From an uncultured Prevotellaceae bacterium (GTDB taxonomy: Bacteria > Bacteroidota > Bacteroidia > Bacteroidales > Bacteroidaceae), in contig CALAVF010000233.1 of the NCBI GenBank assembly GCA_937892315.1, forward strand, positions 1 to 6,364: 6,364 nucleotides of DNA. The letters are read 5' to 3'. The position numbers and the translations under genes are program-made. The notes beneath the pieces were generated by a model. It saw only the letters and a list, made by a program, of their open reading frames with translations, was not told the DNA's origin and ran no database searches. Shown here in pieces: positions 1 to 6,333 of this stretch (within the stretch, counting starts at the first letter, position 1; each line of letters opens with the position of its first letter).

Positions 1-476
1 TAGCAGGCGACGATCTTACTGCCGACATTATGGAATATATGCGCCGACAGCACAATATAAAGGTGGGCGAACGCACTGCCGAAGAGATAAAAATACGAGT
101 AGGTTCTGCACTGCCCGAACTCGAAAATGCGCCTGACGACTTTGTAGTGCAAGGTCCGAACCAGATGACAGCATTGCCTATCGAAGTGCCTGTTTCTTAT
201 CAAGAAATATCGCATAGCCTCGAAAAATCGGTTTCAAAAATAGAGACGGCAGTGCTCTCTGCTCTGGAGCAAACTCCACCTGAACTCTATGCCGATATAG
301 TGAACAACGGCATATACCTCACAGGCGGTGGCGCATTGCTTCGCGGTCTCGACAAGCGTTTGCAGGATAAGATAAACATTCCGTTCCACATAGCTGAAAA
401 CCCACTACTCTCTGTGGCCATCGGAACAGGCATCGCACTCAAGAACGTCAACAACTTCCAGTTCCTTATGAGATAA
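1..476 (+). CDS. mreB: Rod shape-determining protein MreB, 3' end (partial)
   Basis: MreB is the bacterial actin homologue that forms ATP-dependent filaments under the inner membrane and positions the elongation machinery. Only the C-terminal part is visible: the frame is already open at the window start (first full codon at base 3), giving 157 codons before the TAA at 474-476. The first in-window ATG, at base 30, is internal and not the true start. The visible segment begins AGDDLTADIMEYMRR and continues through the VGERTAEEIK stretch, both typical of MreB subdomain II. It then has LEQTPPELYADI and the glycine-rich nucleotide-binding motif YLTGGGALLRGLD, which in actin-fold proteins contacts ATP. 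The last residues, NFQFLMR, are the usual ending in Bacteroidales as I remember it. About half of a normal protein of roughly 340 residues lies upstream of the window. mreC follows after six bases, so the two are very likely co-transcribed. Identity is very secure. Confidence 0.97.
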   Translation, partial: AGDDLTADIMEYMRRQHNIKVGERTAEEIKIRVGSALPELENAPDDFVVQGPNQMTALPIEVPVSYQEISHSLEKSVSKIETAVLSALEQTPPELYADIVNNGIYLTGGGALLRGLDKRLQDKINIPFHIAENPLLSVAIGTGIALKNVNNFQFLMR

Positions 477-482
477 CACGCA

Positions 483-1535
483 ATGCGTGCACTGTTCGAT
501 TTACTCATCAAAAACAAGCACTGGTTTTTGTTTCTGTTGCTGGAGGTGATTAGCCTCGTGTTTCTCTTCAGTTACAACGGTTACCAAAAGAGTGTGTATT
601 TTACAACCGCTAATGACGTGGTAGGCTCAACCTACAACGTCATTAGTGGCATTACGTCGTATCTGCACCTCAAAGAAGAAAACCATGCCCTCGAAGCCTG
701 CAACGAGCGTCTTCGCCAGAAAGTGGTCGAAATGCAAAAACTTTTGGCAGCAGCACAGTTGGACAGCGTAAAGCATATCGACATACTGCCACAAGAGTTC
801 AATCTGGTGAATGCTCAAGTGGTGAACATGACATTGCACAAAGCCAACAACCTCATCACCATCAACAAGGGAGAAGCCGACGGCATTCAACCTGAGATGG
901 GTGTGGTTTGTTCACGAGGCGTGGTCGGCATCGTCTATATGACCAGCCGCCATTACAGCATCGTCATGCCTTTGCTCAACGTAAACAGCAAAGTCAGTTG
1001 CCGCCTTCGCAAATCAGAGTATTTCGGCTCATTGATTTGGAAGAGAGGACATGCAGACATCTCGTATGCGACCAGCATCCCTCGCCATGCGAAGGTTCAA
1101 AAGAAGGATATTGTCGAGACCAATGGTTTTTCCGACATCTTCCCTCCAGGAATTCCCATCGGATACGTGCAGGGAATTGACGATTCTTCCGACGGCATGT
1201 CATACCTGCTGAGAGTAAAACTCTTTGCCAACTTCGCCACGTTGCGTGAGGTTTCTGTCATCACAAACTATCAATCTCCCGAACGTCATTTCTTGGAAGA
1301 ACAGGCAGAGAATCCTGCCAAGCAAGACAGCGTGCTGAATGCCCAAGAAAAGCAGAAGACGCTGGAGGAGGAAAAACGCAAGGCTGAGGAGCAAGAGAAG
1401 GCTGCGAAAGAAAAAGAGGAGAAAGAAAAAGAAGAGTTGGAAAAAATCAAGACAGAACTTGAACGGCAGCACGCAGAAGCCGTCGCCGCTCAATCTGCCA
1501 ACAAGAACACCGAAAACACAGATACCGTCAGATGA
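483..1535 (+). CDS. mreC: Rod shape-determining protein MreC
   Basis: MreC is a bitopic inner-membrane protein whose periplasmic part scaffolds the elongasome and activates PBP2-RodA. The 350 residues show a short cytoplasmic N-terminus, one membrane helix at about 13-31 (FLFLLLEVISLVFLF), a coiled coil at about 62-95, and the paired beta-barrel domain at about 105-265. Family signatures include NLITINKGEADGIQPEMGVV (123-142), RGVVGIV (145-151) and VETNGFSDIFPPGIPIGYV (211-229). After about residue 268 comes a tail of some 80 residues. It is very rich in Glu, Lys and Ala around 289-332 and ends in an Asn/Thr-rich stretch. This makes the protein longer than a minimal MreC; comparable charged or low-complexity tails occur in other MreC proteins, but the extent here is notable. 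The start is the ATG six bases after the mreB stop, with no clear Shine-Dalgarno. The end overlaps mreD by four bases. Confidence 0.96.
   Translation: MRALFDLLIKNKHWFLFLLLEVISLVFLFSYNGYQKSVYFTTANDVVGSTYNVISGITSYLHLKEENHALEACNERLRQKVVEMQKLLAAAQLDSVKHIDILPQEFNLVNAQVVNMTLHKANNLITINKGEADGIQPEMGVVCSRGVVGIVYMTSRHYSIVMPLLNVNSKVSCRLRKSEYFGSLIWKRGHADISYATSIPRHAKVQKKDIVETNGFSDIFPPGIPIGYVQGIDDSSDGMSYLLRVKLFANFATLREVSVITNYQSPERHFLEEQAENPAKQDSVLNAQEKQKTLEEEKRKAEEQEKAAKEKEEKEKEELEKIKTELERQHAEAVAAQSANKNTENTDTVR
1532..1535 (+). other. ATGA stop-start overlap of mreC and mreD
   Basis: The mreD start ATG (1532-1534) overlaps the mreC stop TGA (1533-1535). Such overlaps usually mean that a terminating ribosome re-initiates on the next gene, which keeps the two products in step. 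No strong Shine-Dalgarno precedes the ATG, which fits coupling or the weak Shine-Dalgarno use common in Bacteroidota. The overlap is seen directly; the coupling is inferred. Confidence 0.8.
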
Positions 1536-2038
1536 GTCCCATTTTCCTACAACGTCTGTTCAGACTTTTCATTCTGTTAGTCTTTCAGGTGCTCATATTC
1601 AATCAAGTGCATCTGTTAGGTTACATCACCCCGCTTGTCATCGGCTACATGGTGGTATGCTTCCATCGTGGCACCTCGCGTGTGGACATCCTGCTTTGGG
1701 GATTTATCATCGGACTGATTGATGATGTTTTCAGCAACACGGCAGGCATGGCGTCGGCATCATGCACACTCATTGCCATGATTCAGCCATCGCTGCTCAA
1801 AATCTTCACGCCTCGCGATGCGGCAGAGGACTTCACCCCCACATTCCAGACCCTTGGCTTCTGGAGTTATGTGCTTTATGTGCTGATTTTGATGGCGGTG
1901 CTGCATGGCACCTTCTATTTGCTCGATGCCTTCACGCTCGTCAATTGGCAACTTACCCTCCTGTCCATTGCCGGAGGTTCTGTCCTCTCCACCCTGCTCA
2001 TCATTTTCATCGAACTATTTGTGCGTCCACGCAAATAA
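1532..2038 (+). CDS. mreD: Rod shape-determining protein MreD
   Basis: MreD is a small polytopic inner-membrane protein of the elongasome that interacts with MreC; its biochemical role is still poorly defined. The 168-residue product is strongly hydrophobic with about five or six membrane segments, at roughly 8-28, 30-46, 52-66, 74-90, 109-128 and 140-163. It carries the recognisable MreD core GLIDDVFSNTAGM (61-73), matching the family pattern of Gly-Leu-x-x-Asp followed by a glycine after the helix. Length is normal for the family (about 160-175). The start is the ATG overlapping the mreC stop; the N-terminus SPIFLQRLFRLFILL is a plausible basic-then-hydrophobic membrane anchor. Sequence conservation in MreD is low, so the call rests on the core motif, the membrane profile and the position between mreC and mrdA. 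The reading frame stays open for 24 more codons after the TAA, described separately. Confidence 0.93.
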   Translation: MSPIFLQRLFRLFILLVFQVLIFNQVHLLGYITPLVIGYMVVCFHRGTSRVDILLWGFIIGLIDDVFSNTAGMASASCTLIAMIQPSLLKIFTPRDAAEDFTPTFQTLGFWSYVLYVLILMAVLHGTFYLLDAFTLVNWQLTLLSIAGGSVLSTLLIIFIELFVRPRK

Positions 2039-2113
2039 TGGTTGGGCATCAAGGCTATCATGAAGACTCTGTTTAAGAACGCAAACAAAGACTCTGCAAC
2101 AAGGAAGCAATGA
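2039..2113 (+). other. Short gap before mrdA, open in the mreD frame
   Basis: These bases separate mreD from mrdA, the widest gap among the rod genes here. The stretch continues in the mreD frame from the mreD TAA without another stop until a TGA at 2111-2113, which overlaps the mrdA ATG (2110-2112) as an ATGA. Inside it an ATG at 2060 opens a 17-codon frame (MKTLFKNANKDSATRKQ) that ends in this overlap. It could be a tiny coupling leader, a remnant of a longer MreD, or chance, since a 24-codon open run is not rare. A nine-base direct repeat AAGACTCTG occurs at 2063-2071 and 2088-2096. I see no promoter of the Bacteroidota type here and no hairpin terminator. Confidence 0.35.
2101..2107 (+). 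promoter_or_regulatory. Possible ribosome binding site of mrdA
   Basis: The purine run AAGGAAG lies just before the mrdA ATG at 2110 and contains AGGA four bases upstream of it. It is the best Shine-Dalgarno-like match in the window, although the spacing is short. It supports the chosen mrdA start. Shine-Dalgarno use is generally weak in Bacteroidota, so its functional weight is uncertain. Confidence 0.4.
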
Positions 2114-3954
2114 AGAATCACCTTTACGAATATCGCAAGTTTGTTCTTGGCGGCATCGCTTTGGTCATTGTCGTGAGTTACATCGTCCGACTGGCATTTC
2201 TTCAACTGTCTGACGGAGAGTACAAGACCCGTGCCGACAACAATGCTTTCTTCAACAACGTCATTTTTCCTGCACGAGGAGTCATCTACGACCGCAATGG
2301 CGAACTGCTGGTTTACAATCAGCCCGCCTACGACGTTATGGTCGTCATGCGTGAGATACAAAATCTCGACACCCTCGACTTTTGCCACACGCTCGGCATC
2401 ACCCAGGCGATGTTTGACCAGCGGATGGAAACCATCAAGGACAAGAACAAGAACCCGGGGTATTCCACCTACACACAGCAACTCTTCATGGGTCAGATTC
2501 CAGCCGAAGAGTTCAGCATTTTTCAAGAGAAATTGTTCCGTTTCCATGGCTTTTATGTGCGTGAACGCACCATCCGCCGATATGCCACCGACAACTGTGC
2601 CCACATCCTTGGCGACGTGGCAGAGGTGTCGCAGAAGGAAGTGGACAACGATGACTATTACGACCCTGGAGATTACATCGGCAAGCAGGGTGTGGAACGT
2701 AGTTATGAGCCAGAGTTGCGAGGTATCAAAGGCGTGGAAGTGTTGCTGCGTGACGCCCGTGGACGCATTCAGGGGCATTATCGAAACGGAGCCCTCGACC
2801 GCAAACCGATTCCGGGCAAAAACCTCACCCTCTCCATCGATGCAAAGTTGCAGGCTTTGGGCGAACGCCTGATGGAAGGCAAGATGGGGGCGATTGTCGC
2901 CATCGAACCCAAAACCGGCGAGATTCTCTGCATGGTCAGTGCTCCCAGTTACGACCCTCATCGGATGGAAGGCAAGCAGCGTGGAGCACAGATGATGGAG
3001 ATGCAGCACGACCCGATGAAGCCCATGCTCAACCGTGCCATTTCGGGAACTTACCCTCCGGGCTCCACGTTTAAGACATCGCAAGGACTCACCTTCTTGC
3101 AGGAGGGCATCATTACCTCTTCCACCGCCTACCCTTGCAGTCGCGGTTTCCGCTTTGGCGGCATGAAAGTGGGCTGCCACGGCCACGGTGCTCCCCTGCC
3201 CCTGATTCCTGCCATTGCCACCTCGTGCAACGGCTACTTCTGCTGGGGACTTTACCACATGCTCAGCAACCGCACGAAATACCCAACCATTCAGGAGGCC
3301 ATGACCACTTGGAAAAATTATATGGTTTCGATGGGATTCGGCTACAAACTGGGCGTTGACTTGCCCGGCGAGGCGAGAGGCATGATTCCAAACTCCGACT
3401 ACTACGACCGCCGTCTTGGGAAGTGGAATGCCTTGGGCGTCATCTCCATCGCCATCGGACAGGGAGAGGTCACGCTCACGCCGCTTCAGATTGCCAATCT
3501 CGGTGCCACCATCGCCAACCGCGGCTATTACGTAACGCCACACATCGTGAAAGATGTGGAAGGTGGCAAATTGGCAGACAGCCTGCTGGTGAAGCATAAG
3601 ACAAAGGTTGACAAGCAGTACTATGAGATGGTGGTCGAGGGTATGCGAAAGGCGGTGCTCGGAGGTACCTGCCGCAGTGCGAACACCAGCATGTACGAAG
3701 TGTGTGGAAAGACAGGAACGGCACAGAACCGCGGAAAAGACCACTCTGCCTTCATGGGCTTTGCCCCGAAAGACAACCCGAAGATTGCCATTGCCGTCTA
3801 TGTGGAGAACGGTGGTTTCGGAGCCCATTATGGCGTGCCCATCGGTGCTCTGATGATGGAGCAATACATCAACGGAGAACTCTCGCCAGGCAGCGAGGCG
3901 AAGGCTGCGGCATTCCAGAGCCGCCACATCAGTTACGGAACTTACGAAAGGTAG
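2110..3954 (+). CDS. mrdA: Penicillin-binding protein 2, elongation transpeptidase
   Basis: This is a class B PBP, the D,D-transpeptidase that cross-links the glycan made by RodA during cell elongation and a target of beta-lactams. The 614 residues show a short cytoplasmic N-terminus, one membrane anchor at about 11-31 and the N-terminal pedestal domain with ARGVIYDRNGELL (55-67) and GKQGVERSYEPELRGIKG (191-208). The transpeptidase domain has all three catalytic motifs: S319-T-F-K322 (catalytic Ser319), S372-C-N374 and K534-T-G-T537. Length is normal for PBP2. Cysteines 343, 356 and 373 with His357/His359 cluster near the active site and could bind a metal (see findings). The family choice of PBP2 over the division protein FtsI rests on the neighbouring rodA, the N-terminal motifs and the absence of a PASTA tail. 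The start ATG follows a purine-rich AAGGAAG. rodA begins six bases after the stop. Confidence 0.97.
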   Translation: MKNHLYEYRKFVLGGIALVIVVSYIVRLAFLQLSDGEYKTRADNNAFFNNVIFPARGVIYDRNGELLVYNQPAYDVMVVMREIQNLDTLDFCHTLGITQAMFDQRMETIKDKNKNPGYSTYTQQLFMGQIPAEEFSIFQEKLFRFHGFYVRERTIRRYATDNCAHILGDVAEVSQKEVDNDDYYDPGDYIGKQGVERSYEPELRGIKGVEVLLRDARGRIQGHYRNGALDRKPIPGKNLTLSIDAKLQALGERLMEGKMGAIVAIEPKTGEILCMVSAPSYDPHRMEGKQRGAQMMEMQHDPMKPMLNRAISGTYPPGSTFKTSQGLTFLQEGIITSSTAYPCSRGFRFGGMKVGCHGHGAPLPLIPAIATSCNGYFCWGLYHMLSNRTKYPTIQEAMTTWKNYMVSMGFGYKLGVDLPGEARGMIPNSDYYDRRLGKWNALGVISIAIGQGEVTLTPLQIANLGATIANRGYYVTPHIVKDVEGGKLADSLLVKHKTKVDKQYYEMVVEGMRKAVLGGTCRSANTSMYEVCGKTGTAQNRGKDHSAFMGFAPKDNPKIAIAVYVENGGFGAHYGVPIGALMMEQYINGELSPGSEAKAAAFQSRHISYGTYER

Positions 3955-3960
3955 TCAACT

Positions 3961-5433
3961 ATGGAACAAGGGAAAGGAAACAAAGGCATTTTTCTCAGCA
4001 TCGACTGGGTCACCATCCTGCTCTACGTGATTCTCATCGTGTGGGGATGGTTCAGTGTGTGCGGAGCCTGCTACGACTTCAACAACCCCGACCTTTTCGC
4101 TTGGGAAACGAACTCGGGCAAGCAGATTGTCTGGGGCGGGACCTCGTTGGTGCTTGCCGCCGTGTTGATGCTCATCGAGAAACGTTTCTACGACACCGCC
4201 GCCTACGTCATCTATGGAGCACTCATGCTCCTGCTTGCCGTCACCATCGTGATTGCCCCCGACACCAAAGGTTCACGCTCGTGGCTGCCGATTGGCCCCG
4301 TGAAGTTGCAACCTGCCGAATTTGCGAAGTTTGCCGTGGCATTGGCATTGGGCAAACTGATGGACCGATACGGCTTCAGCATCAAGAAGTCCAAAGACAT
4401 TGGCACCGCTATCGGACTGATTCTCTTGCCGATGATACTCATCATCTGCCAGAAAGAGACCGGTTCCGCCCTCGTCTATTTTGCGTTCTTCCTCATGCTC
4501 TATCGGGAGGGCATGACGGGTTCACTCCTGTTCAGCGGTTTCGCCTGCGTGGTGTACTTTGTGGTCGGCATGAAGTTTGCAGACGAACCCATCACCAACA
4601 TGCCCGTGTCCATCGGCGAGTTCACCGTGCTGCTGCTTGCCATGATTTTCAGCATCGGCATGGTATGGGTCTATTGCCACAACTGGAAAGCGGTCAAAAT
4701 CATGGCGGTGGCGTGTTTTGGAGTGACGTTGCTCGCCATGCTCTTTTCCATCTACGTCATCCCGTTCGATGTCTGCTACGTCATGCTGGGGATGTGCATC
4801 CTCTTGACAGGATACATTTTCGGGCTGGCACTCTACACCCGCATCTACAAGTACGCACTCATCGGAGCGTTCGCCTTGCTCTCCACATCTTTCTTCTACA
4901 TCACCGATTTCATGTTCAACCACCTCGGCGACCACCAGCGTGTCCGCATCGAAGTGTTGCTCGGCATGAAGGACGACCCTCGCGGTGCGGGGTATAACGT
5001 CAATCAGGCAAAGATAGCCATCGGTTCGGGCGGGCTGACAGGCAAAGGATTCCTCAACGGCACCCAAACCAAACTGAAATATGTGCCCGAGCAGCACACC
5101 GACTTCATCTTCTGCACGGTGGGTGAAGAAGAAGGCTTCATCGGGTCGGCAGGCGTACTCATCGTTTACCTGTTCTTCATCTGGCGACTCATCGCCTTGG
5201 CAGAACGACAACCCGACACGATGGGACGCGTCTATGGCTACTGCGTGCTCAGCGTGTTCCTCTTCCATCTGTTCATCAATGTGGGCATGGTGCTCGGACT
5301 CACTCCCGTCATCGGCATCCCCCTGCCCTTCTTCAGTTACGGCGGCTCCTCGCTGTGGGGATTCACCTTGCTGCTGTTCATCTTCCTGAGAATGGACGCG
5401 GAGAGAAACCTGAAGAAAAATTACCCCCCCTAA
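3961..5433 (+). CDS. rodA: RodA, SEDS-family peptidoglycan glycosyltransferase
   Basis: RodA is the polytopic inner-membrane glycosyltransferase that polymerises lipid II for lateral wall growth in complex with PBP2. The 490-residue product shows the SEDS signatures GSRSWLPIGPVKLQPAEFAK (104-123), QKETGSALVY (164-173), DDPRGAGYNVNQAKIAIGSG (338-357), GLTGKGFLNGTQ (358-369), PEQHTDFIF (376-384) and PLPFFSYGGSS (455-464). Asp339 in the DPxGAGY loop aligns with the catalytic Asp of Escherichia coli RodA (Asp262, from memory). The protein is about 120 residues longer than E. coli RodA (370). Most of the excess lies between about 206 and 305, where at least three additional hydrophobic segments appear; long RodA proteins are, to my knowledge, usual in Bacteroidales. 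RodA rather than FtsW is supported by the adjacent mrdA. The ATG is six bases after the mrdA stop, with AAAGG inside the mrdA end as a possible weak Shine-Dalgarno. The last sense codons lie in a run of seven C. Confidence 0.96.
   Translation: MEQGKGNKGIFLSIDWVTILLYVILIVWGWFSVCGACYDFNNPDLFAWETNSGKQIVWGGTSLVLAAVLMLIEKRFYDTAAYVIYGALMLLLAVTIVIAPDTKGSRSWLPIGPVKLQPAEFAKFAVALALGKLMDRYGFSIKKSKDIGTAIGLILLPMILIICQKETGSALVYFAFFLMLYREGMTGSLLFSGFACVVYFVVGMKFADEPITNMPVSIGEFTVLLLAMIFSIGMVWVYCHNWKAVKIMAVACFGVTLLAMLFSIYVIPFDVCYVMLGMCILLTGYIFGLALYTRIYKYALIGAFALLSTSFFYITDFMFNHLGDHQRVRIEVLLGMKDDPRGAGYNVNQAKIAIGSGGLTGKGFLNGTQTKLKYVPEQHTDFIFCTVGEEEGFIGSAGVLIVYLFFIWRLIALAERQPDTMGRVYGYCVLSVFLFHLFINVGMVLGLTPVIGIPLPFFSYGGSSLWGFTLLLFIFLRMDAERNLKKNYPP
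5424..5430 (+). repeat. Seven-base C run at the end of rodA
   Basis: A run of seven C encodes the last two prolines of RodA (490 residues) and touches its TAA stop. Loss of one C would extend the protein through NKAFIKRLQRL to a later stop; gain of one C would add LTRRL. Both changes affect only the extreme cytoplasmic tail, so the run is unlikely to switch the enzyme on or off. It is also a place where sequencing or assembly errors are likely. Confidence 0.6.
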
Positions 5434-5480
5434 CAAGGCGTTTATAAAGAGATTACAGAGACTATAAAAAAACTTTTTCC
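5434..5480 (+). other. AT-rich gap between rodA and the YiiX-like gene
   Basis: This 47-base gap contains TTTATAAAGA and later TATAAAAAAAC directly before the start of the next gene. I see no inverted repeat that would make a terminator after rodA, so read-through from the rod operon is likely. The A-rich stretch just upstream of the ATG resembles the unstructured, A-rich translation starts common in Bacteroidota. No convincing TTTG plus TAnnTTTG promoter pair is present. Confidence 0.45.
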
Positions 5481-6308
5481 ATGAACAAAAAACAATTCAA
5501 GAAGACGGAGGCGATTGTGTGGAGGCAGTTCACACGCCACGGCGACAGCATCTTTCTCAGCCTGGGGAAAGAGATTCGCATTGGTGTGCTGAGCGTTGCC
5601 ACACTGGCAGCGGCGTGCCCCGACTCGGCAGCGGCCATGATGGCGATGAACCATCATCAGCAGGCAGACGAGGAGCAGACCTGCACGGCGGCAACGTCGG
5701 GCGGAGAGGACGAACCGCTTGACCTCACGGCTCTTCAGCATGGCGACTTGCTCTTCAATGTAGTGAGCCCCTCGCGTGATGGCATTGCGAAAGCCATCGT
5801 CACAGTGACTGAAGGCGTTGACCTTCAGCAAGTTTCTCATGTAGCCATCGTGTGCAAAGAGGCTGACGGAAAGTTCTATGCGCTCGAGGCGACCACACGA
5901 CACGGTGTGTGCTTAACCCCTATCGATTCGTTCCTGCTGCACAGCGACCACAGCCCCGAAGGGCTGCCACTCCTGCTGCTTGGGCGGCTGAAAGACCCAA
6001 GCCATGTGGCGGCATCGGTGGAGAAGGCAAAGACGTATCTTGGCAGACCTTATGACTTCCAATATGAGCCAAGCGACTCAGCCATCTATTGCAGCGAACT
6101 CGTTCACTATTCTTACTTCAGTTCCACCGGGGAAATGCTCTTCCCCCAGCAGCCCATGTCCTTTCACGACCAGACGGGGCAGGTGACGCAGTTCTGGAAA
6201 GACTACTACCAGCAGTGGAACATGGCTGTACCCGAAGGCGAACCAGGCACCAACCCGGGTGGCATCAGCCGCAGTGACAAAATCAACATTATAGGGAAGT
6301 TCTTTTAG
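5481..6308 (+). CDS. YiiX-like permuted papain-fold cysteine hydrolase, probably exported
   Basis: The product of 275 residues matches the YiiX/YaeF type of permuted NlpC/P60-like enzymes (peptidase family C92), putative amidases or peptidases whose natural substrates are mostly unknown. In this fold the catalytic His comes before the Cys. Visible landmarks in order are LQHGDLLFNVV (85-95), QVSHVAIV with His120, YALEAT with Glu136, TPIDSFL (146-152), AKTYLGRPYDF (183-193) and AIYCSELVHYSY with the likely nucleophile Cys204. The first 55 residues are unlike the core: a long basic N-region (1-33), a hydrophobic stretch IGVLSVATLAAA (34-45), then CPDSAAAMMA. This looks like an export signal, cleaved near 50-55 or possibly lipidated at Cys46, although Cys46 is unusually far in. 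Residues 56-80 are a polar linker. The gene lies 47 bases after rodA on the same strand, which suggests an envelope role. Fold call is good; substrate and exact start are uncertain. Confidence 0.82.
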   Translation: MNKKQFKKTEAIVWRQFTRHGDSIFLSLGKEIRIGVLSVATLAAACPDSAAAMMAMNHHQQADEEQTCTAATSGGEDEPLDLTALQHGDLLFNVVSPSRDGIAKAIVTVTEGVDLQQVSHVAIVCKEADGKFYALEATTRHGVCLTPIDSFLLHSDHSPEGLPLLLLGRLKDPSHVAASVEKAKTYLGRPYDFQYEPSDSAIYCSELVHYSYFSSTGEMLFPQQPMSFHDQTGQVTQFWKDYYQQWNMAVPEGEPGTNPGGISRSDKINIIGKFF

Positions 6309-6333
6309 CCTTTCCCCACTGCCCCAACCTGCT

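Noticed and set aside
2231..2872. 213-codon + strand frame inside mrdA
   Set aside because: It is a shifted frame giving a Ser/Thr/Arg/Cys-rich product without motifs, wholly inside the conserved PBP2 N-terminal domain.
1915..3927. Very long open frame (670 codons) on the minus strand opposite mrdA
   Set aside because: Its codons are exactly aligned with the mrdA codons, so stops could arise only from TTA, CTA or TCA in mrdA, which that gene avoids. The product is His/Val-rich without recognisable motifs, while the + strand encodes a complete PBP2.
3702..4997. 431-codon + strand frame spanning the end of mrdA and most of rodA
   Set aside because: It is out of frame with two clear genes and its product is Arg/His/Pro-rich, typical of a shifted frame in GC-rich coding DNA. 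It has no start signal or motif.
4522..5436. 304-codon minus-strand frame opposite rodA
   Set aside because: This is the same codon-aligned shadow effect. The product is rich in His, Glu, Gln and Asp, as expected from the reverse complement of a membrane-protein gene, and no family is recognisable.
5600..5640. Short direct repeat GGCAGCGGC in the leader of the YiiX-like gene
   Set aside because: It encodes alanine-rich signal sequence, where such GC-rich repeats are expected by composition; there is no sign of a regulatory or mobile role.
5442..5903. 153-codon minus-strand frame opposite the YiiX-like gene
   Set aside because: It is codon-aligned antisense to a gene with clear catalytic motifs and shows no recognisable family or supporting signals.
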